Shown here: piece after piece, positions 29,362 to 39,989 of the stretch
Layout: each line of letters begins with the position of its first letter
How positions within the stretch are numbered: position 1 is the stretch's first letter
NCBI GenBank assembly: GCA_951640165.1
Contig: OX621252.1
Location: 4,124,501-4,188,500 of the forward strand
Reading direction: 5' to 3'
DNA length: 64,000 bases
Source: Pseudoips prasinana
Lineage: Eukaryota; Arthropoda; Insecta; Lepidoptera; Nolidae
The notes under the pieces: generated by a model
What the model was told of the DNA's origin: nothing
What the model saw: only the letters and a program-made list of their open reading frames with translations
Database searches by the model: none
Translations under genes and position numbers: made by a program

Positions 29362-30681
29362 GTGAATAACATGTCAAAAATGAATGATGTCCCCCCCGAT
29401 AGAGGGCGAAACGCATTTGGGAGAAGTAAACAGACTCCCAGAACGCCCCCTTCAGCCTTCAACAAACGAGTGTTAGACGATGCGTCACCGACGTTTTGTA
29501 CTCCCGATGGTCAACAGGAATCGGACATAAAACGTTTTCGGGGATCTCAATCCGATTATTCGTCTTCATTAAATATTAGCGATACAAACAGTGCGGAATA
29601 TAATTATTGCGATCTTGTGACACAAGCTTCCGTTTATCTGTCAAAGGTTAACGAATTAGTCAGTGATTCCAACTCGGGTATGAATATCGCGAATAAGCTA
29701 TCGGTGATGGATTGTACGCAGCGCCTTACCAGTATTATTTCATTACTTGCGCTTAAATCTTCATGCAATGAAACTAAATTGGCGAACGCAGAACGTCAGT
29801 TAGATCTTTGCGTAAATAAAACCAATTCTGAGATTCCTACGTACGCGGAACAATTAAAACTGCGTTTACCGAAAAAAACCGCCGCCCCCATAGTACAGAC
29901 GCGAAAACCGGTTCCTTCAATTATTGCGTATCCCACCGCTGAGCGATCAGCGGAGTACGCGACTTCGTCGGCGACCAAGGAAGCGCTTATGAAGGCTATA
30001 AAACCCGCGGACGACGGTTTTCAAATAGTAGGCGTTAAAAAAACTTCCAATTCTGGCGTTGTACTCCGAGTGGCAAATGAAACCCAACTCAATAAAATTC
30101 GCTCTGTCGAGGCCATTCGTTCGGCGGGTTTAAAACTACAAACTCCATCCGGGCGACGACCGCGCATACTTATAAAAGATATACCGTCGTCAATGGACGA
30201 CCAGGTCTTTTTAACGGCGTTATACAGGCAAAATATCAAAGATAGTGATCTTAAAGTCAGCGAAGACGATTTTACGTCTAAAACTAAAATTGTGCGCAAG
30301 CGTAACGTAGCTAATGGGCGCAAGTGGGTGGGAATTGAGCTCGAACCGGAGATTAGAAAACATTTAGTCAGCACTAAAGAAAAACTTTTCATCGACTGGG
30401 CTACATGCCGCTTTATTGATGATTTAGAGGTAGTTCGGTGTTTAAACTGCCAGCAATATGGGCATGTTTTCAAGTACTGTAGTAATAAATTACCTACCTG
30501 TGCCTTATGCGCAGAAGCACATCCCACAAAATCATGTAAGCACCACAATGACCCAGAATTTAAACCAGTTTGTGCATCGTGTAAAACATATAAAAAACCT
30601 CACGACCACAAATGCGGCTCGGACAACTGCCCCACATTTAAGCATAAACTTGAGCAGTTAGTGCTAAATACCAAATATTAA
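29362..30681 (+). CDS. Retrotransposon ORF1 protein (Gag-like, zinc knuckles)
   Basis: 439 residues. ORF1 proteins of this group bind the element's RNA and carry it in ribonucleoprotein particles. The N-terminal third is Ser/Pro/Asn-rich and probably disordered. A basic region around residues 180-210 follows. The C-terminus carries three cysteine clusters: C360-C363-H368-C373 (CX2CX4HX4C), C380-C383-H387-C392 (CX2CX3HX4C), and a less regular C404-C407-H414/H416-C418, with C423. Three successive knuckles are typical of R1/LOA-group ORF1. The first ATG (MNNMSKMNDV) is used; M4 or M7 are possible. The stop TAA at 30679-30681 is one base from the ORF2 ATG. The antisense open frame at 30021-30548 is a shadow. 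Confidence 0.9.
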   Translation: MNNMSKMNDVPPDRGRNAFGRSKQTPRTPPSAFNKRVLDDASPTFCTPDGQQESDIKRFRGSQSDYSSSLNISDTNSAEYNYCDLVTQASVYLSKVNELVSDSNSGMNIANKLSVMDCTQRLTSIISLLALKSSCNETKLANAERQLDLCVNKTNSEIPTYAEQLKLRLPKKTAAPIVQTRKPVPSIIAYPTAERSAEYATSSATKEALMKAIKPADDGFQIVGVKKTSNSGVVLRVANETQLNKIRSVEAIRSAGLKLQTPSGRRPRILIKDIPSSMDDQVFLTALYRQNIKDSDLKVSEDDFTSKTKIVRKRNVANGRKWVGIELEPEIRKHLVSTKEKLFIDWATCRFIDDLEVVRCLNCQQYGHVFKYCSNKLPTCALCAEAHPTKSCKHHNDPEFKPVCASCKTYKKPHDHKCGSDNCPTFKHKLEQLVLNTKY

Positions 30682-30682
30682 T

Positions 30683-33600
30683 ATGGCTTACTTAAAAATA
30701 GGGCAGCTAAATCTTCACAACGATAGGGTTGCGACATCAGAGTTGGAAACTTTAGTCAATGAATACAACTTAGATATAGTGCTTGTACAAGAACAATATC
30801 AATATGCGCGTTTAAAAAATAAATTGGTGCAGCTAGACAACAAATCACGGGCTGCTATTTACGTAACGCGTACTAATTTTACGGTAAGCGCTATGCGAAA
30901 CCTCATGACGTCACACTGTGCTGTCGCTGAAATATCATCCCCATCCTGGAAAGTTTACGTAGTGAGCTGTTATTTTCAGTATTCAGATCCTGTCGGTCCC
31001 CATTTACATCACTTGCGCCATGTTTTGATGTCCCTCAAAGGACACAAAATTATTATTGGCGCAGATGTTAACGCATCCTCTACGTTATGGTATGGCAAAT
31101 ACCGTTCAAGCGATACAGAACGGCGGAACGCCGTCGAAGATTTCGTCGCTGAGATGAATCTATCAATACATAACACTCCTGATGCACCGCCTACTTATTG
31201 TAGCCCTACTGGCGAATCTTTTATTGACGTCACTTTTTCAAGCTCAGACGTCCGAATAGATGGATGGCGTGTTTTGCCTGACGCTTCATCCAGTGATCAC
31301 CGCTTAATCGTGTACGAGTTTGTTCCTCGGTTGGCACAAAGACCTACGGCTATTTACGGTAACTATAGATATCGGCTCAAAGGGGCCGATTGGGATTTTT
31401 TCAGAGCTCTTTTTGCCGCGCATGCCAGGGATTTCACCCGGGATGAACTAACAACAGAGGAATGTGCTGTAATGATGTCGGACACTTTTACCTACTGTGC
31501 CGATATTGCCATAGGCCGCGTCCCTATCACTAATATTCGAAGATGCGATTGGTGGAATAACTACTTAATTAAAGTTCGATGTGAATTTCGGAGAGCACGT
31601 AAAAAATATAATAAACTAAAAAAACGTAAAATTGTAGGCGATGTTTTAAATAATGCATATATAAATCTCAAAATAGCTCGTTCACGTTACCGCTCGTCAA
31701 TAGAGAAATCCAAAGGCAATCTTATTAGAAAAATAGTCGATAAATTAGATAAAGAAGGCCCGTGGTCGCCCCTATACCATGAGTTTAAAGCAAATAGGTC
31801 TATAGATTTAGCTTATATTCAAAACATAAAAATCAATAATACCTACACCAGTGGCATAGAGGAGACCACGGAATCCTTACTTAATTCGCTCATACCTGAT
31901 GATAGTTCCTTGAACGATAATGACTACCATAAGCAGATTAGACAGTGGGCAAACAATCCACCCGCTACCTATATGTCTAGTCTTCCTACAATTAATGAGT
32001 TTATGAATACTGTGAAATCGCTACCTGTTAACAAAGCTTCAGGTGAAGATAAAATATCCAACAAAATGATAATAGAAGCCACAAAACAATCCGGTGATTC
32101 AATACTAAAAGTTTTTAATCGTTGCATATCTGAAGGGACTTTTCCGCGTTCTTGGCGCAGCGGTTTTATTCGTATTATACCAAAAAATGGCGATAAACTG
32201 CCTGAAGACCCTAAGTCATACCGACCAATAACGTTACTGCCTTCCTTAGGCAAGCTTCTAGAACGACTTATTGTACCGCGATTGCTGCCGGGAGGACCAA
32301 AATTTCACGGAAATCAATTTGGTTTTACTGCGGGTAAATCGACAGTGGACGCAGCTATCTCAGTGAGGAAAGCTGTAAACTCGTCCGAATGTAAATACGT
32401 TTTGGCCATATTCCTAGATATTTCAGGGGCGTTTGATAATACTTGGTGGCCAATTTTGTTACAAAAACTTAAGTTACGCGGTTGTTACAGTAATATATAT
32501 TCGATAATCACATCTTATTTTGTACATGGCTCTGCAACTCTTAAGCTTGGTCACTTCAGAGTCACTAAATCGTTAACCATGGGTTGCCCCCAGGGCTCAG
32601 TCCTCGCGCCGTATCTCTGGAACTTGGGTTTTGATGACTTCTTGACATTACCCTTGCCATCACGCTGCTCTCTAACGGCATATGCTGACGATGGCCTCTT
32701 ACTTATACAGGGTAACTCCAGGAGAGAGTTGGAAAATCTGGCTCAAACTTGCTTAAGTATGATAAGTGAATGGGGTAAAAGAAATCGCCTTACATTTGCT
32801 CCTCATAAAACCTACCAACTCCTTCTTAAAGGTGAACTAAAATCCCCCCCGGGCGTAAAACTTAATAATGTTACTGTAAAACGCAAAATATCAACCTGTT
32901 ATTTGGGTTTAGTTTTAGAAAAGAATTTCTCGTTTATAGAACATATTAAATCAGTTGGGGAAAAAGCTAAGCGAAACTTTTTTGCACTTACAAGGATATC
33001 GACGGCAACCTGGGGCCTCTCTTTTAATACTCTTAAAATCATTTACGGGGCAACCTATCTTGGGTGTATATGCTACGGCTCGCCTGTGTGGGCTGATAGG
33101 GCTACCATCGGAGCTGCTCGCCGTAAATTACTACAAAGCCAGAGGTTGGCGTTGATATTTCTGTGTAAAGCCTATAGAACAGTGAGCACAGAGGCCCTAC
33201 CTGTCCTAGCGGGTGTACTACCGGTTGATCTTGAAGTACAAAGACGAGCAGCAATGTATTATTCTACGCGCGATAATTTAGAAAATGATTTCTTATCATT
33301 ACGCGACCGTGCGAAAATAACCAGGCTATTTATGCCAATAGCTGACTTAAATAACGAACTACTAAATGAATGGCAATGTAGATGGAATACGTCAACCAAG
33401 GGTCGCCATCTGCACCAGTTCTTTCCGGACGTACGCGAACGGTTAAATAAAACTTGGCTAATCATAGACCATTGTGTTGCACAATTTCTTACCGGACACG
33501 GCAATTTTAAAAGTAAATTGTATAGTTTCAAATTAGTATCTTCACCAATCTGTCTGTGCTCAACATCCAGTAAAGAATATGAACAAACTGCTCACCACAT

Positions 33601-33760
33601 CCTGTGGGAGTGTGATCTCTGGCAAAATCAGCGTGATATTATGTTAAACAGCTTGCAACCAATATCTGGAGTAGTTTATTATACGGATCTTGTAGCAACA
33701 AGGAACAACTTCCGTGCGTTTAAGCGTTTTTGCCATACCTACTATTGGAATCAAATATAA
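30683..33760 (+). CDS. Retrotransposon ORF2: APE endonuclease + reverse transcriptase
   Basis: 1025 residues; nicks target DNA and primes reverse transcription there. N-terminal apurinic-type endonuclease (about 1-225): GQLNLHNDRVATSEL at the start, GADVNA (D128, N130), and SSDHR with D205/H206. Reverse transcriptase (about 450-760): SYRPITLLPSLGKLLERL, FLDISGAFD (D579), MGCPQGSVLAP (633-643), and the catalytic AYADDG (D669, D670). The C-terminal zinc finger is C957-x-C959, H971/H972, C977 (AHHILWEC). Length and order match R1-clade ORF2, with no RNase H domain. No stop or frameshift. The start codon follows ORF1's stop by one base (TAA-T-ATG), so translation probably depends on re-initiation. 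The last residues YYWNQI are also kept in the truncated copy at about 9.9 kb. Confidence 0.93.
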   Translation: MAYLKIGQLNLHNDRVATSELETLVNEYNLDIVLVQEQYQYARLKNKLVQLDNKSRAAIYVTRTNFTVSAMRNLMTSHCAVAEISSPSWKVYVVSCYFQYSDPVGPHLHHLRHVLMSLKGHKIIIGADVNASSTLWYGKYRSSDTERRNAVEDFVAEMNLSIHNTPDAPPTYCSPTGESFIDVTFSSSDVRIDGWRVLPDASSSDHRLIVYEFVPRLAQRPTAIYGNYRYRLKGADWDFFRALFAAHARDFTRDELTTEECAVMMSDTFTYCADIAIGRVPITNIRRCDWWNNYLIKVRCEFRRARKKYNKLKKRKIVGDVLNNAYINLKIARSRYRSSIEKSKGNLIRKIVDKLDKEGPWSPLYHEFKANRSIDLAYIQNIKINNTYTSGIEETTESLLNSLIPDDSSLNDNDYHKQIRQWANNPPATYMSSLPTINEFMNTVKSLPVNKASGEDKISNKMIIEATKQSGDSILKVFNRCISEGTFPRSWRSGFIRIIPKNGDKLPEDPKSYRPITLLPSLGKLLERLIVPRLLPGGPKFHGNQFGFTAGKSTVDAAISVRKAVNSSECKYVLAIFLDISGAFDNTWWPILLQKLKLRGCYSNIYSIITSYFVHGSATLKLGHFRVTKSLTMGCPQGSVLAPYLWNLGFDDFLTLPLPSRCSLTAYADDGLLLIQGNSRRELENLAQTCLSMISEWGKRNRLTFAPHKTYQLLLKGELKSPPGVKLNNVTVKRKISTCYLGLVLEKNFSFIEHIKSVGEKAKRNFFALTRISTATWGLSFNTLKIIYGATYLGCICYGSPVWADRATIGAARRKLLQSQRLALIFLCKAYRTVSTEALPVLAGVLPVDLEVQRRAAMYYSTRDNLENDFLSLRDRAKITRLFMPIADLNNELLNEWQCRWNTSTKGRHLHQFFPDVRERLNKTWLIIDHCVAQFLTGHGNFKSKLYSFKLVSSPICLCSTSSKEYEQTAHHILWECDLWQNQRDIMLNSLQPISGVVYYTDLVATRNNFRAFKRFCHTYYWNQI

Positions 33761-34081
33761 CAGCTCACTTAGGACCCTTAAATTGATCCTCGGTGCTTTT
33801 GCAGCTGGCTTCTCTAGTTGCAAATCTCTCATTTTATGAGGCTTAAGCCTCTTTACATCATTCTGTCTCCCGCTTTGCTCTGGAGGGAAGTGGAACTATT
33901 CATTTTCTAACTCCTCCTTTTTTCTGTTTCTGATTAAATTCGTTGCGGGATCCAAGACAGTTAAAGCGATTCCCCGGGACATGCCTGAGCTTCACCGCTC
34001 AGTGTCATGTCATTGTGTGCCACTGTTGATCCTGGCTTACAGGAGTTGCAGTGGTGGGTAAGAGGGAGGGACTAGTCCCGA

Positions 34082-34094
34082 TATAATACGAAGA
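34082..34094. repeat. Target-site duplication, right
   Basis: TATAATACGAAGA, identical to 29030-29042. Confidence 0.85.
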
Positions 34095-34234
34095 GTATGA
34101 GTTTGCGTACATCACATAAACAGTATACCCAAAGGAAGATGGTTGGTTATGGTATTGGACCTTATATTGTTTTCCTGTTAGTTATTATGAATTAGTCAAC
34201 AATTCAATACCTCCTTATAATGTAAGTATACTGT

Positions 34235-34478
34235 GTGGTGACGGCGACAAATATCGGAATATCATCACCCCATCTCATCCCGTGGGGGGCGTACAAGTCG
34301 ACCCGAGGGAATATCTACCAGATGACGGGAAGCAGCTTCCTTCTGAGTACTATTATCATCGTACTGCGATCGCCAACCTGTCTGCCAAGCGTGGCGATTA
34401 TGGCATATCCCCCCAAGATGATTCTTGGGGAGGCTTTTGTCCAGCAGTGGACTTCTTTCAGCTGTTATAATGATATAA
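34235..34478 (+). mobile_element. rep-F with RTE-like tail, sense copy
   Basis: ATCATCACCCCATCTCATCC, GTCGACCCGAGGGAATATCT, AGGCTTTTGTCCAGCAGTGG, CTTCTTTCAGCTG. This copy shows the orientation: the RTE-like tail is at the 3' end. Confidence 0.6.
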
Positions 34479-34609
34479 CTAAATATAAATATTTACATGA
34501 CATAAGTTGTCGAATATAGCGGAAATCTAAATATTATTGTAATGTAATGTAAAAGAATTGATTCATTCATTGGGTTAGTGATTATAAATATAGTTTAAAA
34601 ATATTCAAC

Positions 34610-34690
34610 TCGATGAACTTGTGAGGGTCGCTGGAAGTCGCTGGATGTGGATAGAGGACCGGCAATTGTCTTGTTCTAATCTTTGGGGGT
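34610..34690 (+). mobile_element. RTE scrap
   Basis: GATGAACTTGTGAGGGTCGC then a duplicated GGAAGTCGCTGGATG and GACCGGCAATTGT. Confidence 0.5.
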
Positions 34691-36636
34691 TACTCGATCT
34701 CTTTGTTGGTTGTGAACAGATATTGGCAGTAATTTTTCGGTATAAACTTTAAAACGGTTGTTAATAGAATATTGAGAAACTTTCAACTGCAAAAAGAGGA
34801 TATAAAATCGACTCTATGCATTTTTAAATATCATACCTGATTTCTCAGTTTTTTTGTACTACTGATTTTAGATAATCCGGAATAGGCGCCATGTAACGGA
34901 GTTATAGTGAAGCAAATTAAATTTTGATGTAAGTAGGTATGTACTTTTAAAATAGACATTAAATAATTTAAAATATCGCAATACAGTAATATATAAATAT
35001 AATCAAAATTAATAACAATTCCGCGTACATTTGACAGTCACTGTTTTAACCTTTGCATTGGGTGTAGCCCACGGGCAAAAAAGCGCTATCCAGCGGCCAG
35101 CATTTTTAAATCGCTTTACCGTACAGCGAACTTAAAGTAAATTGCAGTTTAATCCACCCGCATAAATTATATTGTCACCGCTAAATATAATACCTGAATA
35201 GTTACTTAACAGGTGATAACTGTACTCCTTAAGCACTGTAATCCGCTTAAATTTTCACAAATAATAAAACAAAGTACACCGATCCGGGTCCAATAAATAT
35301 CTATAAAATCCATTCAAAATAACGTAGGTAACAAAACTCTTCAATTTACCTGGTCCATTAATAAAATACAATTTATTAATCCCGTAAAATATTGCCGTTA
35401 ATTTCTTAATATTTCGTTGCTAATTTAAATAGACTGTTAAGTTTGAATTCAGAACACAAAATCAATTCTGAAGCACACAGACACACGCCTAAAATTAATT
35501 CGTCTTTTAATATTGTCATTAAAATATTGTTTATGGTTTTATTTTTGATAGTTCGTGTTTAGAGCATGTAGTTTACAGGTCAACACGGGGTGACAGAGGT
35601 TACTGCACGATGTCACAAATGTTGCTCCTTCTCAAGTGGTTTGAAAAATGAACGCGTATTTTTTTTTGTTTGCATGCAACGGCTTAATATCCACAATTTC
35701 TCACTGCAGCACTTTCTTCAACTGCCGGGTTACAACCACAGCAGACCACAGATAAAGGCAAATGCCCACAGACAGTATCGTTTAAAACTAAGTTGTGCCA
35801 CATGATCATTATAAGTAAAAATCCTATTTTGAATTATCATAATTTAGTATCGTAATATGGAGTTTCACATTTGCCAGATAAAAGAAAAACCAATTATAAG
35901 TCATTTTATTGTTTTTGCATTATAAACGAGCGGCGCCTTTTACAAAATGTTGCCGCAAATGAAAATAAATTCGGAATATTTAAAGTCAATAATCGATGGA
36001 CAAAAAAGAAATAAGGATTTATTTCAGCCAAATTAGTGATGTTACTACGCAATAAAATAGCCAATAGCACTTAGTAATGGTAAATTAGGGCTGAATATTT
36101 TTAAGTCTATTCATTTTCGTTACGTAGTGGTGCGGGTTTCTGCTTTGTGAAATAACCAAGACATTCCTACTGAAACAATATTTCTGTACAACCTACATAA
36201 ACGAATTATAGATTTATTACTTACAAAGACTTACTATTCATTTCTTTTATTTTCTAAATGCTAGAATAATGAACATACTCGTATAGAATGAATGACACGT
36301 CACGACATGATAAGCAAATCGATAAAAAAATCGATATCTGTTAATATTTTTGGCAACACTTAAGTGATTTTTGACGTTATGTGACAGCGCAACTGCGCAA
36401 GTCACTACTGGTTTTTATCATAGTGCTTGGCGAATGTTTTGATATTTCTTGTGTGTGCAGTTGTGGATTATTCGCAACAACTCGAGTGACTTTGAGAAAG
36501 AGACTCCATTACGCTAATAATAGTAATCTGAGACAGAGACTCCTTATTGTGAAAAGTGATTTTGAGACGGGAGACTAATAGTGTCAAATATCACTTCATT
36601 ATGGATAGTACAGTTCGCCGGTGTATCACCTGTACA
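34691..36636. other. No gene recognised; promoter-like words near 36.3 kb
   Basis: Mostly unique AT-rich DNA. 36318-36400 holds two ATCGATA words (close to the DREF site TATCGATA), TTGGCAACACTTAAG, and GCGCAACTGCGCAAGTCACT, which resembles an NRF-1 half-pair. This could be a host promoter, but no exon is identified downstream. Confidence 0.3.
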
Positions 36637-36770
36637 CTGCCCCATTAGACAATCAGAGCGATGAAATAGAAGTGCACCTACGATTGCACATGCACGTTAA
36701 TATATCCTGCTTAGTTGGCTAGACTCCGTTGAGATTGGCCGCCTCTACTCCATAATATTACTTAACTCAT
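36637..36770 (+). mobile_element. SINE-D 3' fragment, diverged
   Basis: CATTAGACAATCAGAGCGAT...GAAATAGAAGTGCACC...GTTGAGATTGGCCGCC parallels 11150-11270. Confidence 0.45.
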
Positions 36771-38079
36771 AATTTGTCTATTAACTAGTCGTTTCTTTAC
36801 CGATGCTCCTTAATCGACCTTAAGATGCTCAATGTTCACCCATCTATTTCCATGAAACCCGGCAAATCATGTTAATGCAAACATAAATCATGTTAATTTT
36901 AATTGAAAGTATATAGTAATCCCAACATAGAACAGTAGTTTTCATCTAGGCACAATAATTTTTGCACCGATACTAAGTTCCATAGTCACTTGGGCATTTC
37001 CCTTTAATAATATATATATATATTAACACTTTGTTATTGTGATTATTTAGTTACAAAAATCTTATTTACATTACTTTAACGGGGACGGTGAATATACAAC
37101 ATGTAACGTAATTAACGCACACCCTCAGACACCCAAATTAGAATATTATGTTTTAATCATACTAAATTTCTAATTTGACATGTATATGCATTGTTATTTA
37201 CTAAATTAGTTTCTTGGAATAAAGTTTATTTTTCTTTATTTTGTGTTGAATGATGGAATTTGTATGAATACAAATAAAACTGCTATTGAAAAGTCTTATT
37301 ACTTTGACTTACGGTCCATTTCAATTTGTTTTGACTTGTACAGCGTTAAAATAACGATAATTTTCGTAGTTTAAATTATTTTGGAATAAAAAATTACCTA
37401 TATTAAAAATGATATAAATCGATTCAGTAAACGATTCTGAACAAACTATTTTCAGGATGTGCGTTAATTAAGTTACATGTTGTATAAGGTGTAGCGCTAT
37501 AATACCCATGCAACTAAACAGTTTAAACAAAACCAGGACGCGAGATACAAAAGATATTGTATGGCTCCCAATGCATCAGCACATCGCTATTTTTGTATGA
37601 GTAGTTAATATTTTTAATATTGTGACACTTCGTACAACCCATAGACAAATTAAGCTCCTTATTAAAACTAACCATCGAAATATATCTACTACTGAAAATG
37701 GCTCATAATGCTGAAGAAGCTAGGGCCGTAAAACCAAATAATTAAATAAAAATAATAAAAAAGGCGCAATGCTAGATTCTTAGTAGAACATTATGTGGCA
37801 ATATATCATATGGCTAAGGAGATGACCAGTATATAAACATAAATATATATGTGACGATGCAAAATTAAATGATTACAACATGAAGTCTCTGGCGGAAGCA
37901 TAAACATTAATAACCAAGTACTCCAACATTATATCGTATTAAATCAAACCTATGGTCCTGATTCTGCTTTATGTAAACATTTTTTTAAAAATCAAGTCTA
38001 TTTTTTATAATTGTTACCGCAACTATAGGCTTTTTACAGTGTCAGTGAGTTTTGGGTTTACCCACATGGGGATCCATTA
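36771..38079. other. No gene recognised
   Basis: AT-rich DNA with a short (TA)n run near 37012-37024. Confidence 0.4.
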
Positions 38080-38388
38080 TCTATATACATATAATAAAAT
38101 CGTAGGAAAGTCAAAACTGTACATTGGATATTTTTTGAAAAGGATAATTGGGGCGTGCTTTACATTCAATATCGAACCCAAAAATATAGTTTTTAGAATT
38201 TTTGTCTGTGTGTATGTCCGGGCTAAACTCAAAAGTACTGCATGGATTTACTTCAAATTTTGCATGAATATTACTACGAGGTCGGGTCTACATATAGGCT
38301 ACATATTATCACGCTATCACCTACGGGGGAGGAGTTGTGATAATTTATAAAGTTCAACGCAGTGAAACGCAGCAACGGGTGAAACCGC
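38080..38388 (+). mobile_element. LepHel-2 with altered 3' end
   Basis: TCTATATACATATAATAAAA...GAGGTCGGGTCTACATATAG, then AACGCAGTGAAACGCAGCAA in place of the normal 3' hairpin. The CTAG terminus is missing and SINE-D begins directly after. Confidence 0.6.
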
Positions 38389-38690
38389 GACAAATATTAC
38401 AGTGCACAAGTGTGTGCGCAAACAGAGGGGCACTTTCTATTCCATCACTCTCATGATCCGATGGGATGCCTAGTGACACGGCCGAAAAGAGGTCAGCTAC
38501 AGGACCGAAGGCTTTACGTGCTCTCCGAGGCACGGGGGTATAATACCGCCAACTCCCAGACTTCAGGCTGATACTGAAATTTTTTTCTTTTTACAGAAAA
38601 ATCCCAAAATCACCTTTGGCCCGACCCGCGTTAGAACGCAGGCCTGTTATCTGCGGTTGAACATGCTACATGCATCTAGAGACCAACGAG
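38389..38690 (-). mobile_element. SINE-D
   Basis: Minus-strand copy: CACTTTCTATTCCATCACTC, GCTTTACGTGCTCTCCGAGG, AACTCCCAGACTTCAGGCTG; tRNA-like head at the right end (GAGACCAACGAGG). Confidence 0.65.
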
Positions 38691-38695
38691 GCATG

Positions 38696-38800
38696 GCTAT
38701 AATGAGAAATGAGAGAGTTTTACGTTTCGTATATTACTGTAGGAACAAGAGAGAGAAGTGCCAGCACACATTTTCTTCTCTTTTTCTCGTTAGAATTTTT
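38696..38800 (+). repeat. rep-J
   Basis: GAGAGAGTTTTACGTTTCGT...GAGAGAAGTGCCAGCACACA, sense partner of 13852-13945. Confidence 0.45.
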
Positions 38801-38837
38801 GCTACAATCGTGTGGCCTAAAAGACACTCGCATTTTT

Positions 38838-39065
38838 GAAGTTATACTTCTTTTGGCGCGATGGAGAAAAATGATGAGAGTGAATTTTTACGATGCGCGC
38901 GCACACCGACACCAAAAAATTTAACAGCATGAAGTTAGTTCTAGGTGGTATGAGAGTGAATTTTTACGATGCGCGCGCATCGTAAAAATAACAGCATGAC
39001 GTTAGTTCTAGGTGGTATGAAAATTGATAACTATGTTCAAGTTGTATATTAAGAAGTATAACTTC
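38838..39065. mobile_element. MITE-like element with 15-bp TIRs and internal duplication
   Basis: GAAGTTATACTTCTT (38838-38852) is exactly complementary to 39051-39065. Inside, GAGTGAATTTTTACGATGCG is repeated 76 bases apart and AGTTAGTTCTAGGTGGTATG 67 bases apart. The second unit contains a perfect palindrome. No coding capacity; target duplication not clear. Confidence 0.55.
38960..38989. repeat. Perfect 30-bp palindrome, no loop
   Basis: ATTTTTACGATGCGC is followed directly by its complement. The first unit of the same duplication (38884-38900) continues differently (ACACCGACACC), so the palindrome is a derived change. Confidence 0.9.
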
Positions 39066-39328
39066 TAACGCGTGTACATAAGTACACACAAGTTTTTTTA
39101 ACTTGGCTGCACATGCTGCCGCGTGTTTAGATAAAAGAGACCAGAATTGCCACAAACAACAATAGTATAGTAATTATAATAAGTCAACCAGAGTTCACAA
39201 TAGCTGTCCGGAGCTCAAGGTACCGTACTGTAATCACCAACCTGTTTCGAATGAGATACGGGCGGACACACATACATACATATGTATCTACATATATGTA
39301 AAGATGTACGTTTGATCCTCAACTGATA

Positions 39329-39505
39329 TCACACTAATATTATAAATGCGAAAGTTTGTGAGTGTGTATGTTTGTTACTGCTTCACGTCTAAACGGCAAG
39401 AGCGATTTTAATCAAATTTGGTATGGAGTTAGCTGACACCCCGGATTAACTCATAGGCTATTATTTATAAAGTTTAACGCGGGTAAAACCGCGGGGAATA
39501 GCTAG
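39329..39505 (+). mobile_element. LepHel-1
   Basis: a|TCACACTAATATTATAAATG...GGTAAAACCGCGGGGAATAG-CTAG|T. Confidence 0.75.
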
Positions 39506-39534
39506 TTAATTATAACAGTGCTGCTGTTTTTTAA

Positions 39535-39690
39535 GATGTCGTTTACAGTTAGTTTACAGCGCTTCCACTGCTTCACCAGACTGTAGAAGCGAGCGGGGGC
39601 TCAAATCTTCTAGCAAATAAAACTTTTGAGGTTTGGACTTCGACTCTGGGCGGTAACTGACGAGGAGATGCCTGAACAGGTTCATTTTAT
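39535..39690. repeat. rep-T
   Basis: Diverged counterpart of 19000-19175 (CTTCCACTGCTTCACCAGAC). Scraps resembling SINE-C and SINE-D heads follow at about 39745-39850. Confidence 0.35.
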
Positions 39691-39989
39691 TTAACAGCGG
39701 CTAAAATCGTTTAGATTTATGTGAAGAAGTATGTGCGCCAATAAGATTTGTCCTAGGTGGGGATTGAACCTTGGATTAGCAGGCCATATGATAAAAAAGG
39801 ACTTTTTGAAGAGAGAAAGAAGTTTTGGCCCGACCCAGGGTTTGGCAATAAAATCACTGAGTGCAAAAATAATATATATCATAAAATAATATGAAATGAA
39901 ATGAAATTTTACTCAGCACTTGGGTATTAACATACACTTGTACTTGTCAAGGTCACAATGCAGTACATAAACATAGTGAATAGTAAAAA

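Larger units (their letters stand above)
29043..34081 (+). mobile_element. Full-length R1-clade non-LTR retrotransposon
   Basis: About 5.04 kb between 13-bp direct repeats. 5' UTR 29043-29361, ORF1 29362-30681, ORF2 30683-33760, 3' UTR 33761-34081. Both ORFs are open. The 3' end is a 12-bp palindrome GGGACTAGTCCC plus GA, with no poly(A). The empty site, reconstructed by removing the element and one repeat, is a 9-bp inverted repeat (ACTCATACT/AGTATGAGT) with the insertion in its loop. R1 clade is inferred from the ORF2 domain order and ORF1 knuckles. It is not in 28S rDNA, so it is not R1 proper. LOA or Waldo-like are alternatives. Confidence 0.85.

Noticed and set aside
30021..30548. 175-codon antisense frame inside ORF1
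   Set aside because: Mirror of the ORF1 coding strand; the sense frame carries zinc knuckles and runs longer.
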